DNA of 64,000 bases from a bacterium (GTDB lineage Bacteria > Krumholzibacteriota > Krumholzibacteriia > LZORAL124-64-63): contig JAAEQC010000157.1 in NCBI GenBank assembly GCA_024231905.1, positions 27,930 to 91,929 of the forward strand, in the 5' to 3' direction. Position numbers and translations under genes: made by a program. Of the stretch, positions 52,368 to 61,582 are shown piece after piece. The notes below the pieces were generated by a model. It had not been told where the DNA came from. It saw only the letters and a list, made by a program, of their open reading frames with translations, and made no database searches. Position 1 is the stretch's first letter. Each line of letters starts with the position of its first letter.

Positions 52368-53362
52368 TTACTTGGCCCCTCCGGATGCCTCTTTGATCAT
52401 CCGGATCTTGTCAGCGAGCAGCTTGTTGAAGGTGCGCAGCGAAAGCTCGTTGATCTCCGTCCATGTCAGAGAATATGTACCGGGCACGCGCTGCATGAGC
52501 ACCTCCTTTGCTCTCAGGAATTGGTCGTCGCCGATTCCGTCGAGTCCGAAGAATTGCTGCCACCCCGGGAGTCCCTCTTTCGGGCGGCACGTTCCTTCCG
52601 ACGCTTCTGCTTCCGCCGCCTCGAGAAGCTTTCGATGAAAAAACCGGGGGAGATCCCCAGATCATCCGCGAAGATCGTGTCGCACTTGTGGCACTGGACA
52701 TCGAAGGCGGAGTCCAGGCCGCAGTCGGCATCCTCGATTGCGTCGTCGAGCTCGTCAAAGTCATCCGGATGGAGCTTGGCCACGAACCGAACAAAATCCG
52801 GGCGCTCATCACCTTCGATTTTGTGAAGACGGGCGGCGTAGATCACGTGAATATCGTCACCATACTCCTCGACGTACTTCCGCTGCCGCTTGTGAACCCG
52901 CCCATCCAGAAGCTGGAAATAGACGGTCTTGCCACACCTGGTCAAATCGACCCGGCAGGAGTTCTCGTCGCGGCGAAGCATCTCGCGCGACTCCTCACAC
53001 AGCTCCTGGACGTGGAGCTTGTCCAACGGGAGGCGCCACGGGACCATCTCACGGCAGCTGCGGGCAGGGCATTGAACGTCGAAGTCGTAGTTCTTGCCCT
53101 TGGTGAAGACCCGGCACTCGACCAGGAAGAAGAAGAGATCACCGTAGAGAGCCTCTTGGCCCCATGGCGGCTTGCTTGAGGTAAACAGGTAAGGGCCCCG
53201 GTCGAGAACCTTGATGCAGAGTTTGTCGGCCAGGGCTGCTTCCCCTGTGATCACGCTTTGCTTTGCGAGGCGCTTGTCAGTAAATACCTTGAGGTCTTCA
53301 ATTTCGACCTCACGGCCCTCCAGAATCATGCCCGACGGGCATGTAATCTCGGTCGTGTTCAT
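52368..53362 (-). CDS. tail assembly chaperone, zero-frame product 52514..53362 plus predicted -1 frameshift extension to 52368
   Basis: Zero frame has KNYDFDVQCPARSCREMVPWRLPLDKLHVQEL...CGKTVYFQLLDGR; slippery T TTT TTC at 52643-52637; -1 frame open: HRKLLEAAEAEASEGTCRPKEGLPGWQQFFGLDGIGDDQFLRAKEVLMQRVPGTYSLTWTEINELSLRTFNKLLADKIRMIKEASGGAK*. Confidence 0.7.
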
Positions 53363-53416
53363 GCGGTTTCTCCTGGCGCATCTGGCGCCTTAAAATTAAG
53401 TTCTGGGCCATCCAGC

Positions 53417-53884
53417 CTATCCGCCGAATACCAGATCCCAGTCGTCCATCTGCAGGGTGGCCACTTGGGCGCGACCCTCGTCGGCTTCGTTGTCCCACTC
53501 GCCGGTGCTGAAGTCGCTGGTCCACACACCGCGAAGCTCCCACTTCTTGACCACCGAATCATTGAGGCCGAGCTGCTCGAGGGTGCCGTTCACCTTGAAC
53601 TCGTCTGCCACCTCGCCGCCATTGTTGGCGACATTCGACGTCAGCTTGAACAGGTTGTACAGCTCCTCGTCCATGCCGGCGATGCGAGTGACCTCGACCG
53701 GCTCGACCGTGGTGCGCCCGGGGGTTTTGATCGGGGTGTTCGACCCGCCTTCCCAGGTTTCCACGACGGCAACCGACTTCTTCAGCTCGCCCATCTTCGA
53801 CCAGCTGGCTCGGGTGAAGTTGTCGAGGCGCAAGCGGAACTTGTGCTTGAGCTCGACGGTTCTGACTGCGCCTTGAACTGCCAT
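53417..53884 (-). CDS. tail tube protein (T4 gp19-like family)
   Basis: NFTRASWSKMGELKKSVAVVETWEGGSNTPIKTPGRTTVEPVEVTRIAGMDEELYNLFKLTSNV; next to sheath. Confidence 0.82.
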   Translation of the reverse strand: MAVQGAVRTVELKHKFRLRLDNFTRASWSKMGELKKSVAVVETWEGGSNTPIKTPGRTTVEPVEVTRIAGMDEELYNLFKLTSNVANNGGEVADEFKVNGTLEQLGLNDSVVKKWELRGVWTSDFSTGEWDNEADEGRAQVATLQMDDWDLVFGG

Positions 53885-53896
53885 AGAGTGCCCTCC

Positions 53897-56098
53897 TTAT
53901 GCGGCCAGCTCGAGATCCTCGCTGATCTCGATGACGATCCAGTAGGCGGGCTTGGCTTTGGCCACGCCGACCTTGCCCTTGAGCTTGTTGGCCTTGATGA
54001 CGTCCGCGGTGTTCAGCGCGTCGCCGAAGTCGACGAAGAACGCGGTGGCCGGGATCTTCGTTCTGAATGCCCCGACGTCCATCTCGGCCTTCAGGATCCC
54101 GCGCACCGTTCTGGTGAGCTGGTCACGAAGCTCCGGGGTGTTGTCGTCATGGACGTTGTTCCGAACCGTCAGCTTGATCAGCCGCTCGATGTGGCTCATC
54201 CCGCGCCGCTCGCCGACGCTCGCAAACAGCCCGGAAGTCTTGAGGCACTTCGGGCCGTCGATATGCGGCTGCGTCCCGGACCAGGTGGTCAAGGGGTTGA
54301 TGTTGGACGGGAAAACGATGTCCCGCGTTGTCTTGTCGAGTACCGTGTCGGTCTCGAACTTCGAGACCCCGACGAGCTTGCCGCGGACGGTGCCTGCGGG
54401 GGCCTTGTGGACCCCGCCCTCAACATCCCGGTCGGTGCGAACGTAGACCCCGGCGATGGCGCCGCTGGGCGCGATGGTGATGTTGCCATCGACGTCGCTC
54501 GTGAAGACGGTGGGCGACGGGTTCTGGACGTTCACCTGCGGCCAGTAGATGGCGGCGTTCTCGGTGAGGTCGTAGAGGCTCGCCGTGGTGCGAACGTAGG
54601 TCCGCATCTGGAGCGCCGTCTGGGCGGCGGGCGGATCCAGGATGGCAAAGACCTGCTTTGCCCGGGTGGTCTCCGCGTAGGTCACCATCGAGTTGTGCAC
54701 CGCCGAGGTGGCGCGGCCCGGGACCGCCAGGATGGTGAGGTCGTCGACCGTGTCCAGCGCGAAGATCCCGGTCTTGCCGGTGGAATCGCCCTGGTAGTCG
54801 GCGTCGATGATGCCAGCAAGGCCGTCGTTCCCACCAGTGAGCGCGTAGTCGCCGTTGGTGGGTCGGTTCGCTGGCGGCACACCCGTGAGCGAGTCGGCCA
54901 ACGTGATCCGGATCGAACCGGTTTGCAGGTGGTTGACCACGGTCAGCCAATAGTTGGAGTTGGCCACGACGGTGGACAGGGAGTAGAAGGTCTCCTTGAC
55001 CACGCCGCTCTCGAGGATCTGCAGGTTGAACTCGTCCGAGTCCCCGCTGGTGGCGGCGGCGATCCGCACCACCACATTGTTGCCCCACGCACCGTCGCTG
55101 TAGGCGGTGGCGGTGCCGGTTGTTCCGGGCCCCGCGGCGGTGCCGGCGTGCACGGCGTTGTCGAGGTCGAATTTGGCGGCGTCATCCGCCGTGGATGTCG
55201 CATCGACCTGGATGCTTCCGGAGGCCCCGACGGTCGGGGTCTTGATCGAAATCTCGCCGGTCCCCTCGACGGTGACCTGGGCCGTGGTGTCGGCCTCGAT
55301 GATGGTCTTCGCCTCGGCAGCGGTGACGGCATCGATGTCCGCGACGTCGCCGGTGCCCTGATTCACGCCCGTGGCGATGTCGAGGGTGGCCCGACCGGTG
55401 CCGCCGGTGACCTCCACGTAGGACGCGGTGCCGCGCTTGTCGGAGGTGATCCGAACTTCGCCACCATCATCGTCGGCGAACCCGCCAGCGAGCTGCGCGT
55501 TGATCTCAGAGAGCACCACCGCAATGGTGGTCGCGGCGGCGGTGAAGGTGATCGTCTGGATCACTCCGCCGTCGATCTTCACTAGCAGTGTCTCGCCGCC
55601 CGTGAAGCCGGTGGGGAAGGTTCCGGCCGTCCCGGAAACCGTTCCGGCGGCGGCGTCGAACGTCGCTGTCTGGGTCGCTCCTGCGTCGACTTTCACGATC
55701 ACCGTGTCGCCGGGCTCTAGATTGAAGGTCTCCGTGTTCCCGGAGGTCTCCACTCCCTGGGTGGCGGCGCCCGTGGTGGTGATCGCCTTGGAGGCGGACA
55801 CCGAGGTTTTGGTGCTGGCGTCGGCGGGATCGGTGTAGTGGCACGTCCGGGCGACCCACAGGAACCCTCGGCCGCAGTTTTTGAAGAAGAAGTACGCGGC
55901 GACCGTCAGGTCGGCGTTGGCGGTGAACCCGCCAAACTTCTCCAGGTACTCGTCCCAGCTGGTGACGAGGGTGGCTCCGTATGGGCCGCGCTCGGCGACG
56001 CCCACCATCCCCACAACCGCGGTTGCCAGCGACGGGGCAGTGATCGCTGCCGGTGGCTTCTCGTCGATGACTACGTCAGATGCCAGAAAGTCGGTCAT
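53897..56098 (-). CDS. contractile tail sheath protein with large insertion
   Basis: PSLATAVVGMVGVAERGPYGATLVTSWDEYLEKFGGF...; C-terminal RGMSHIERLIKLTVRNNVHDDNTPELRDQLTRTVRGIL. Confidence 0.93.
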   Translation of the reverse strand: MTDFLASDVVIDEKPPAAITAPSLATAVVGMVGVAERGPYGATLVTSWDEYLEKFGGFTANADLTVAAYFFFKNCGRGFLWVARTCHYTDPADASTKTSVSASKAITTTGAATQGVETSGNTETFNLEPGDTVIVKVDAGATQTATFDAAAGTVSGTAGTFPTGFTGGETLLVKIDGGVIQTITFTAAATTIAVVLSEINAQLAGGFADDDGGEVRITSDKRGTASYVEVTGGTGRATLDIATGVNQGTGDVADIDAVTAAEAKTIIEADTTAQVTVEGTGEISIKTPTVGASGSIQVDATSTADDAAKFDLDNAVHAGTAAGPGTTGTATAYSDGAWGNNVVVRIAAATSGDSDEFNLQILESGVVKETFYSLSTVVANSNYWLTVVNHLQTGSIRITLADSLTGVPPANRPTNGDYALTGGNDGLAGIIDADYQGDSTGKTGIFALDTVDDLTILAVPGRATSAVHNSMVTYAETTRAKQVFAILDPPAAQTALQMRTYVRTTASLYDLTENAAIYWPQVNVQNPSPTVFTSDVDGNITIAPSGAIAGVYVRTDRDVEGGVHKAPAGTVRGKLVGVSKFETDTVLDKTTRDIVFPSNINPLTTWSGTQPHIDGPKCLKTSGLFASVGERRGMSHIERLIKLTVRNNVHDDNTPELRDQLTRTVRGILKAEMDVGAFRTKIPATAFFVDFGDALNTADVIKANKLKGKVGVAKAKPAYWIVIEISEDLELAA

Positions 56099-56146
56099 GG
56101 TTGCCTCCTCTGAGAGATGTCCGCCGGGGAGGAGCCCCGGAGGGCC

Positions 56147-57094
56147 TCACATTTCCTCGGTGCTCAGTTCGTCGGTCTCGTAAGCGTCAGTATAGAACTG
56201 GTCCGGCGCCGGAAGCCCGTCGTCGGCCAGCCCCGAAGAGTCATCGATCCAGATGCCTTGCAGCCGGATCGTGTTTGAATATGAGTACGTTTGGTCTTGC
56301 TCATTGTCCGTCGGGGTCCAGGGCCCTTCGACCCAGAGCTGGCACTCAATTTCCGTTGGATCTGATGGGCCAGCCTGGAAAACAAAGATCGGCCGTCGGC
56401 GAAAGTAGCGGATGGCCGCTTCCTTTAGGTTTTGGGACTCGATCTTGTTCCGTCCAATGAACATGATATCGTAAAGGACATCCGCTGTATATGGTGCATT
56501 TTTCCGGGTCTTCCCAGAGGGGGAGTCGTCCTCCACTCTGGTCTCGTTGTCTCGCAGAACCTTGTTTTCTCTCACGGTTGGGCCCGAGACTGAGACCGCT
56601 GGCAGGCCGCTCACGAAGGTCACCTGGGTTGCGGGCGCGCTGGAAAAGTCTGGAGAGGCGCTGATGGAGACGTTGTCGACGATGTTCCGCCGGAGCATCC
56701 GAAGGACGCAGCGGGTGATCCACTCCATGTTCGATTGGGTGGTCAAGTCTGGGTGCTTGTAGGTAAACCCTTCCTCGAGCGTGGCCTCCTCAGTGGGGAT
56801 CGGGATCCCGGCAGAGTCCAGGTTCTTCACCACCACGTCGACGGCGGTGCTCATTGTTCCGGGCGGTCCGAGATACTCGGGGATGATGAACTGTATCTCT
56901 GTGGAGCTGAGGACCGCAACAGCATCCGCGGCACGGCCATTTACCAAGACGGCCACGGTCGGCGTCACGTCGTCGCCAACGAACCCATCGGGGGGGTCGG
57001 CAGGGAGGTTGAAGCTCCAGCCCGTGAGCGTCGCTACAGCGCGCCCGCTGGCCAGGCCCTCGGCCGGGGTGATGGTGTAGAGCGATGGAACCAT
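56147..57094 (-). CDS. structural protein with IPT/TIG-like N-terminus
   Basis: SLYTITPAEGLASGRAVATLTGWSFNLP...VAVLVNGRAADAVAVLSSTEIQFIIPEYLGPPGTMSTAVDVVVKN. Confidence 0.6.
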   Translation of the reverse strand: MVPSLYTITPAEGLASGRAVATLTGWSFNLPADPPDGFVGDDVTPTVAVLVNGRAADAVAVLSSTEIQFIIPEYLGPPGTMSTAVDVVVKNLDSAGIPIPTEEATLEEGFTYKHPDLTTQSNMEWITRCVLRMLRRNIVDNVSISASPDFSSAPATQVTFVSGLPAVSVSGPTVRENKVLRDNETRVEDDSPSGKTRKNAPYTADVLYDIMFIGRNKIESQNLKEAAIRYFRRRPIFVFQAGPSDPTEIECQLWVEGPWTPTDNEQDQTYSYSNTIRLQGIWIDDSSGLADDGLPAPDQFYTDAYETDELSTEEM

Positions 57095-57714
57095 CAGCGA
57101 ACCCTCCCTGCGCCCACTTTGCCCGTGAGCAGAACGGACTTGAATCGCTCGTTGGCGACCTTGGTGATGTCCTCCACCTCGGCGTCCCACACCGACTGGA
57201 GAAACGACCGTCGGCGAATCACGATGTGGGTCGTTGACGGCTTCAGTGGGGCGGGAATAACCCCCTTGATGAAGAGGTAGAGAAAGTAGTTCCGCATCTT
57301 ATCTGAAACGGGGATGCTGAAAACGTCCTCCTGGCGCTGTGGTTGCTCTTGGACTCTGGCTACATTGAATTTCCCGTGAGTCCGATGTACTCCTACAAAA
57401 TAATGAGCGCGCGCCTCGCGCTGGACGGTGATCGATTTGCGGAGATCGCCGGAGCGGATCAGAGCCTTGGTGCCGCCCGATGCACTTTTTCCGACCGCGG
57501 CGGCGTTCTTTCGAAGGGCCAAGGTGATGACGCCGAGTTCGTCCCATTTCTTGCCGCCGGCACCCTGGGCAACAAACGCCTTGACTACTCGGCGGCGATA
57601 GGACATCGCGGCACCATGGACTGCCATGTCCATCGCCCGAGGAACCCGGCGAGGGAGTTCTTTGGTGATGGCGTCGGCCTTGCCCCACTCACCTTTTAGG
57701 GCGAAGACGAGCAT
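57094..57714 (-). CDS. HK97-gp10/virion morphogenesis-like tail completion protein
   Basis: AITKELPRRVPRAMDMAVHGAAMSYRRRVVKAFVAQGAGGKKWDELGVITLALRKN...LIRSGDLRKSITVQ. Confidence 0.65.
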   Translation of the reverse strand: MLVFALKGEWGKADAITKELPRRVPRAMDMAVHGAAMSYRRRVVKAFVAQGAGGKKWDELGVITLALRKNAAAVGKSASGGTKALIRSGDLRKSITVQREARAHYFVGVHRTHGKFNVARVQEQPQRQEDVFSIPVSDKMRNYFLYLFIKGVIPAPLKPSTTHIVIRRRSFLQSVWDAEVEDITKVANERFKSVLLTGKVGAGRVR

Positions 57715-58199
57715 TATTTGACCCCCTTGGGTCGCTCGCCAAAAACCAAAATCGCCATGTTCGCTTGGCGGCCGATATAGGCGTCGAGATGCTTTGCATG
57801 GGTGCAGAACAGCTCGGGATCATCGTACGTCTTCACGACGGCCTTCTTCCGGTTCTTTTGCACCGTCAGTCGATCCCCCTTCTTCACGCCAAGCGGGCGC
57901 GAGGTGGTGATGAGGCCGAGGCGGTTCATGTCTCTGAGGTGCACGACCAGCCCTACAGCCGAGTTTGGCAGGTCGCCGGTCTTGGTCATTCGCTGCATCT
58001 CCTCCATGTCATTCTCCATCTGGGCCTTGAACTCAAACGGGGTACCTTCGACTCGCTTTGTTTCACCCTTTCCGTCGCCGTTGGTGTCGTCGAGGGTGAC
58101 CGTGCGGTAGTCGTCATCGTATCCGGCGGCCGTTTCGGTCGCCTCTGTATCCAGCGGCGCCACGGTGACGAACATAGGAAAAATGAGTCGGCCCCTCAT
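57714..58199 (-). CDS. hypothetical neck/completion protein
   Basis: MRGRLIFPMFVTVAPLDTEATETAAGYDDDYRTVTL... Confidence 0.55.
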   Translation of the reverse strand: MRGRLIFPMFVTVAPLDTEATETAAGYDDDYRTVTLDDTNGDGKGETKRVEGTPFEFKAQMENDMEEMQRMTKTGDLPNSAVGLVVHLRDMNRLGLITTSRPLGVKKGDRLTVQKNRKKAVVKTYDDPELFCTHAKHLDAYIGRQANMAILVFGERPKGVK

Positions 58200-59236
58200 C
58201 AGACCAATCTCCCGGTCGCTGGATGGGTGAACTGCGCCACGATAGAATCGATCAGCGGATCGCCGGTGAACTGCCCGAGGATCCCGCCAGCGGACTTCGG
58301 AGAGAGTAGCTGAATCTCCTGGTCGCGGGTCTTCCATCGCGACACCCGGTGGCGTTGAGTCCAGAAATCCTCCTCGTCAGGGTCACCGGCCTGCGGCAAG
58401 CGCCGGATAGTCAGGCGCATCGCGGCCTCTTTGATGTCCGGGGGTGTATCGCCTCTGGAGATTGGCATCTGGGATCCACTGGATGTCTCGCCTGGGTCCA
58501 CATCGAGCCCGAGCTCAGTGTACCCGAACCACCCCGTGAGCTGGATGTTCTGTTTCCCGGGCGGCCAATACGATCCGGTTTCGAGGATGAGCCTTGGATC
58601 CTCTCGATCATCATCCGACGTGAGGCCCATCGTCAGGTGGCGATTGTAGACCTGGACGGTATCCATGGCCACGGTGTTCGACGGGTCAGTCGGCCAATCC
58701 GAAGAAAGTGTTTCAACCGAATCGACCTGAATAAGCGGGACGTGAAGCGGCAGGATCCGGTGGCCGGTCCCACCAAACCTTAGGCTCATACTCCGTGGGT
58801 AGAAAAAACGCCGGGTGGTACGCTCGAGCCAAGCCTCGGCCTTGCGGATCATTTTTCGGACTCGGTCGTTGTCATGCTCTGTGGCAACGATACCCTCGTC
58901 GCGAATGTCTTGGACGGTAGCATAGCGCCCACCGCCGCTGCCGTACACCAGATCTGCTTTGTCGCCCTCTGTCGGCGCTGCCTCCCACAGAGCGACGGTG
59001 TAGAGCGTTGTCTCTACCCCGGCAACATGATCCGACATGTACTCCGCTGTGCCCGCCACGAGCGCGACAGGGGCCCCCAAGGCAACCCAGGCATCGCCAA
59101 TGACATCCTTGCTGTAGACCTGGACATGAGTCCATGTGGCCATTACGACCGCAAGATTATCGACCCTCCAACGAAGACGCACACCGCTGCCGGCGCCAAG
59201 CCACTCAGAGCGAAGGCCTTGTGCTACTGCTGTCAT
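58199..59236 (-). CDS. putative head-tail connector protein
   Basis: Central VQDIRDEGIVATEHDNDRVRKMIRKAEAWLERTTRRFFYPRSMSLRFGGTGHRILPL...IKEAAMRLTIRRL resembles gp6-like connectors. Confidence 0.65.
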   Translation of the reverse strand: MTAVAQGLRSEWLGAGSGVRLRWRVDNLAVVMATWTHVQVYSKDVIGDAWVALGAPVALVAGTAEYMSDHVAGVETTLYTVALWEAAPTEGDKADLVYGSGGGRYATVQDIRDEGIVATEHDNDRVRKMIRKAEAWLERTTRRFFYPRSMSLRFGGTGHRILPLHVPLIQVDSVETLSSDWPTDPSNTVAMDTVQVYNRHLTMGLTSDDDREDPRLILETGSYWPPGKQNIQLTGWFGYTELGLDVDPGETSSGSQMPISRGDTPPDIKEAAMRLTIRRLPQAGDPDEEDFWTQRHRVSRWKTRDQEIQLLSPKSAGGILGQFTGDPLIDSIVAQFTHPATGRLV

Positions 59237-61581
59237 GGTGCTACCGGTCCTCTGTACTGGGTGTCTAGGAAGTGGATGTCGCCAACGTCCAGATCATAGA
59301 CCTCGTAATTTGCCGTGGTAGTGGTGGTGTCGGTCACTGGGTTGCTGCCAGTATTCGCAGTCACCAGCGTCCAGTCCTCGAACCCTCCACCCTTGATGTA
59401 CAGCGTGAACGTGCCCGCGCTGGTGCGTGTGACTCGGAATCGGTAGCGCGTATTGATCGCTACGTAGCTTGTTACCGAGGCCAACTTTGTGGAACTCGCC
59501 CCATTGGACGACTCGGCCAGCAAAACCGCTTCCGAATTGTTTATCGCGATTGCATACCCATACTGCCCCACTGTCGTCCTGTCGCCGATAATGCTGGCCA
59601 TGAACAACACATTGGTGATGTTCGAGGCTCCACCCTTCAAAATCTCGATCTCATCCGTACCCGGAACCAACGGCTTCGGCCTCGAATAAACCCCGGCCGT
59701 CTTGCACACGATGCCCTTGCGGTCAGGCTGTACCTTGTAGACCTGGACGTCGTCATACTCACACCAACCAGCAACAGCACCGTAGTGGTACAACCGAAAC
59801 CACGTATCTACGCTGGCAACGGCCGTAACATCGAAAGCTTGCCACGAAGTAGAGGCAGTTCCGGTCCAAACAGTTACACCGCCCAAGCGTACCAATGGTG
59901 GGCTGGTGCCGTCCCCTCTTGCTAAGCCGATGGCACGATACGTTTTACCGAGTTCTAGAGAGGCTTGAAACGCAAACGTATAGTTGGTGGTGACTCTAGT
60001 GATGCGTAAAACCTGGGTTCCTGTACCTCCGGGGCTTCCAGGTTCTTTTGTTGGGTTGCCGTCACCTGAAATGGTCCAGGCCGTGGTGCCTATAGCCTCC
60101 ATGTCGCCGTCTGTAAGCTCCCCGTCTCTGTCGGCCACCAGCACCTTGCCCGGGGCCGCCACTTCCTCCACGGCGAAGCTGCCCGACTCCACCCGGTAGT
60201 CGGTGCCCGGGATGGTCTGCCCGGGGCCCACGTCCTGTAGGGTGGGAGGAACTTGCTCAGGGTCGAAGTAGTAGAGCACCTGCCGGGCGATGGGCTGGTA
60301 ACGACGGGCAACCTCTTCGGGCGTGATCGCGTAGCCCTCAATTATCGCCCGCTGCATTTCTCCTTCCAGCCAGTGGTTGTTGGTCGCCGAATTGGAGCCG
60401 AACACAAGGGGCTGGGCAAGGAACGAGAGGCCGCCGCTGAACACTGCGCTGTCGATGACCGCGGTCTCGTCAATATAGATCTTGAGAGCGCCGCTGGAAT
60501 AGGTGACGGTTACAAGCTGCCAGGCATCCTCAGCAAATACTCCGGTAGAAGACGCAACGGCGACCCACGCAGTAAGGGCTGTCTTCAGGAACACCTGAAT
60601 GGCCCCGGCACTGGTGACTGTGATCGCCAGATTATTTCCCTCGCTGCTGGAGAACAGCCGATGATTGTGCGCGTTGAACGCCGGGATCCTGACAAGCGTG
60701 CTGAACGTAAATTCACCGGACCCGTTGATCAAGGATTCCCAGCCCGCAGACACGGATACATAGGAGGCAGCGCCATCGAAGCGAAGCGCCCGCCCTACGT
60801 CGGTGTTGACCGGTGCAACCGGGCCCTCAAGCGTTCCGTCGTTCCCGGCTCCACTGCGGTCGGGCAGGGTGCGCTTGGTAACGTCTCTGGCATCCCAGGC
60901 CCCGATGACACCCTCCCCACCGTGAGGAACCATGGAGCCTAGGTCAAAGTATCGCCGGTCAGCGGGAATGACGGGGCTAGTGAGGGACTCGGACCACGCA
61001 TGAAGCCGGGCCCACTCGTCTGCGGTCTTCGTCTCGTTGTAGAACAAAAGAGCACGGGCGCTCTGGACAGAGGACGGAGGGCCTAGTAGCTCCATGGCCA
61101 GGGTTGTGGCCGGGACAGTTACCACGCCGCTTCCAAGTCCCAATGAAGTACCATCACCGAAAAATTCCGGCTTGGCCCCTCCCGCTACATTCGCACCAAT
61201 GGACCGCAGCGGCCTGATGTCGGTTGCGAGTACGGAGGATGTGGTTCCGTCGTACACCGCAACCTGCCCTGTGCCTGTGGTGTAGAAATGAATCCGCCCG
61301 CCAGCACCAGACTTCCTGACGAACACTCCGTTGGCTACGGGCTCAAATACTCCGGACACGAAGCAAGCATACCCGGCGAACCCGGACAGGTCAGCTACAT
61401 GCGGCGTCGAGACCTTGCCCGCCGAACCTGCTGCATGACCGTCCACGCCCCCCATACGGGCCCACTTGCCTGTAACCGTCAACACATGCCCTAGCCCGCT
61501 CTGGTCCAGCAAGGAACGCGTAGCGGGGATGTAGGCCAAGACCAAACCATCACGCACCGGGAGAGTTTCGAGGATACCCAT
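59233..61581 (-). CDS. LamG-like plus carbohydrate-binding-like virion protein
   Basis: two LamG-like segments (GAGNDGTLEGPVAPVNTDVGRALRFDGAASYVSV...) and one DGDMEAIG...TSWQAFDVT...WCEYDDVQV module. Confidence 0.7.
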   Translation of the reverse strand: MGILETLPVRDGLVLAYIPATRSLLDQSGLGHVLTVTGKWARMGGVDGHAAGSAGKVSTPHVADLSGFAGYACFVSGVFEPVANGVFVRKSGAGGRIHFYTTGTGQVAVYDGTTSSVLATDIRPLRSIGANVAGGAKPEFFGDGTSLGLGSGVVTVPATTLAMELLGPPSSVQSARALLFYNETKTADEWARLHAWSESLTSPVIPADRRYFDLGSMVPHGGEGVIGAWDARDVTKRTLPDRSGAGNDGTLEGPVAPVNTDVGRALRFDGAASYVSVSAGWESLINGSGEFTFSTLVRIPAFNAHNHRLFSSSEGNNLAITVTSAGAIQVFLKTALTAWVAVASSTGVFAEDAWQLVTVTYSSGALKIYIDETAVIDSAVFSGGLSFLAQPLVFGSNSATNNHWLEGEMQRAIIEGYAITPEEVARRYQPIARQVLYYFDPEQVPPTLQDVGPGQTIPGTDYRVESGSFAVEEVAAPGKVLVADRDGELTDGDMEAIGTTAWTISGDGNPTKEPGSPGGTGTQVLRITRVTTNYTFAFQASLELGKTYRAIGLARGDGTSPPLVRLGGVTVWTGTASTSWQAFDVTAVASVDTWFRLYHYGAVAGWCEYDDVQVYKVQPDRKGIVCKTAGVYSRPKPLVPGTDEIEILKGGASNITNVLFMASIIGDRTTVGQYGYAIAINNSEAVLLAESSNGASSTKLASVTSYVAINTRYRFRVTRTSAGTFTLYIKGGGFEDWTLVTANTGSNPVTDTTTTTANYEVYDLDVGDIHFLDTQYRGPVAP

Positions 61582-61582
61582 G

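Noticed and set aside
53385-53416. CTTAAAATTAAG palindrome and small GGCGC/GCGCC hairpin between tube and chaperone genes
   Set aside because: Short stem and no clear T-tract; could modulate expression but not distinguishable from chance.
53258-55585. 775-aa plus-strand ORF opposite the sheath gene
   Set aside because: Mirror ORF caused by high GC and codon bias of the minus-strand sheath; sequence is low-complexity (RGG/DLG-rich) with no recognisable domain.
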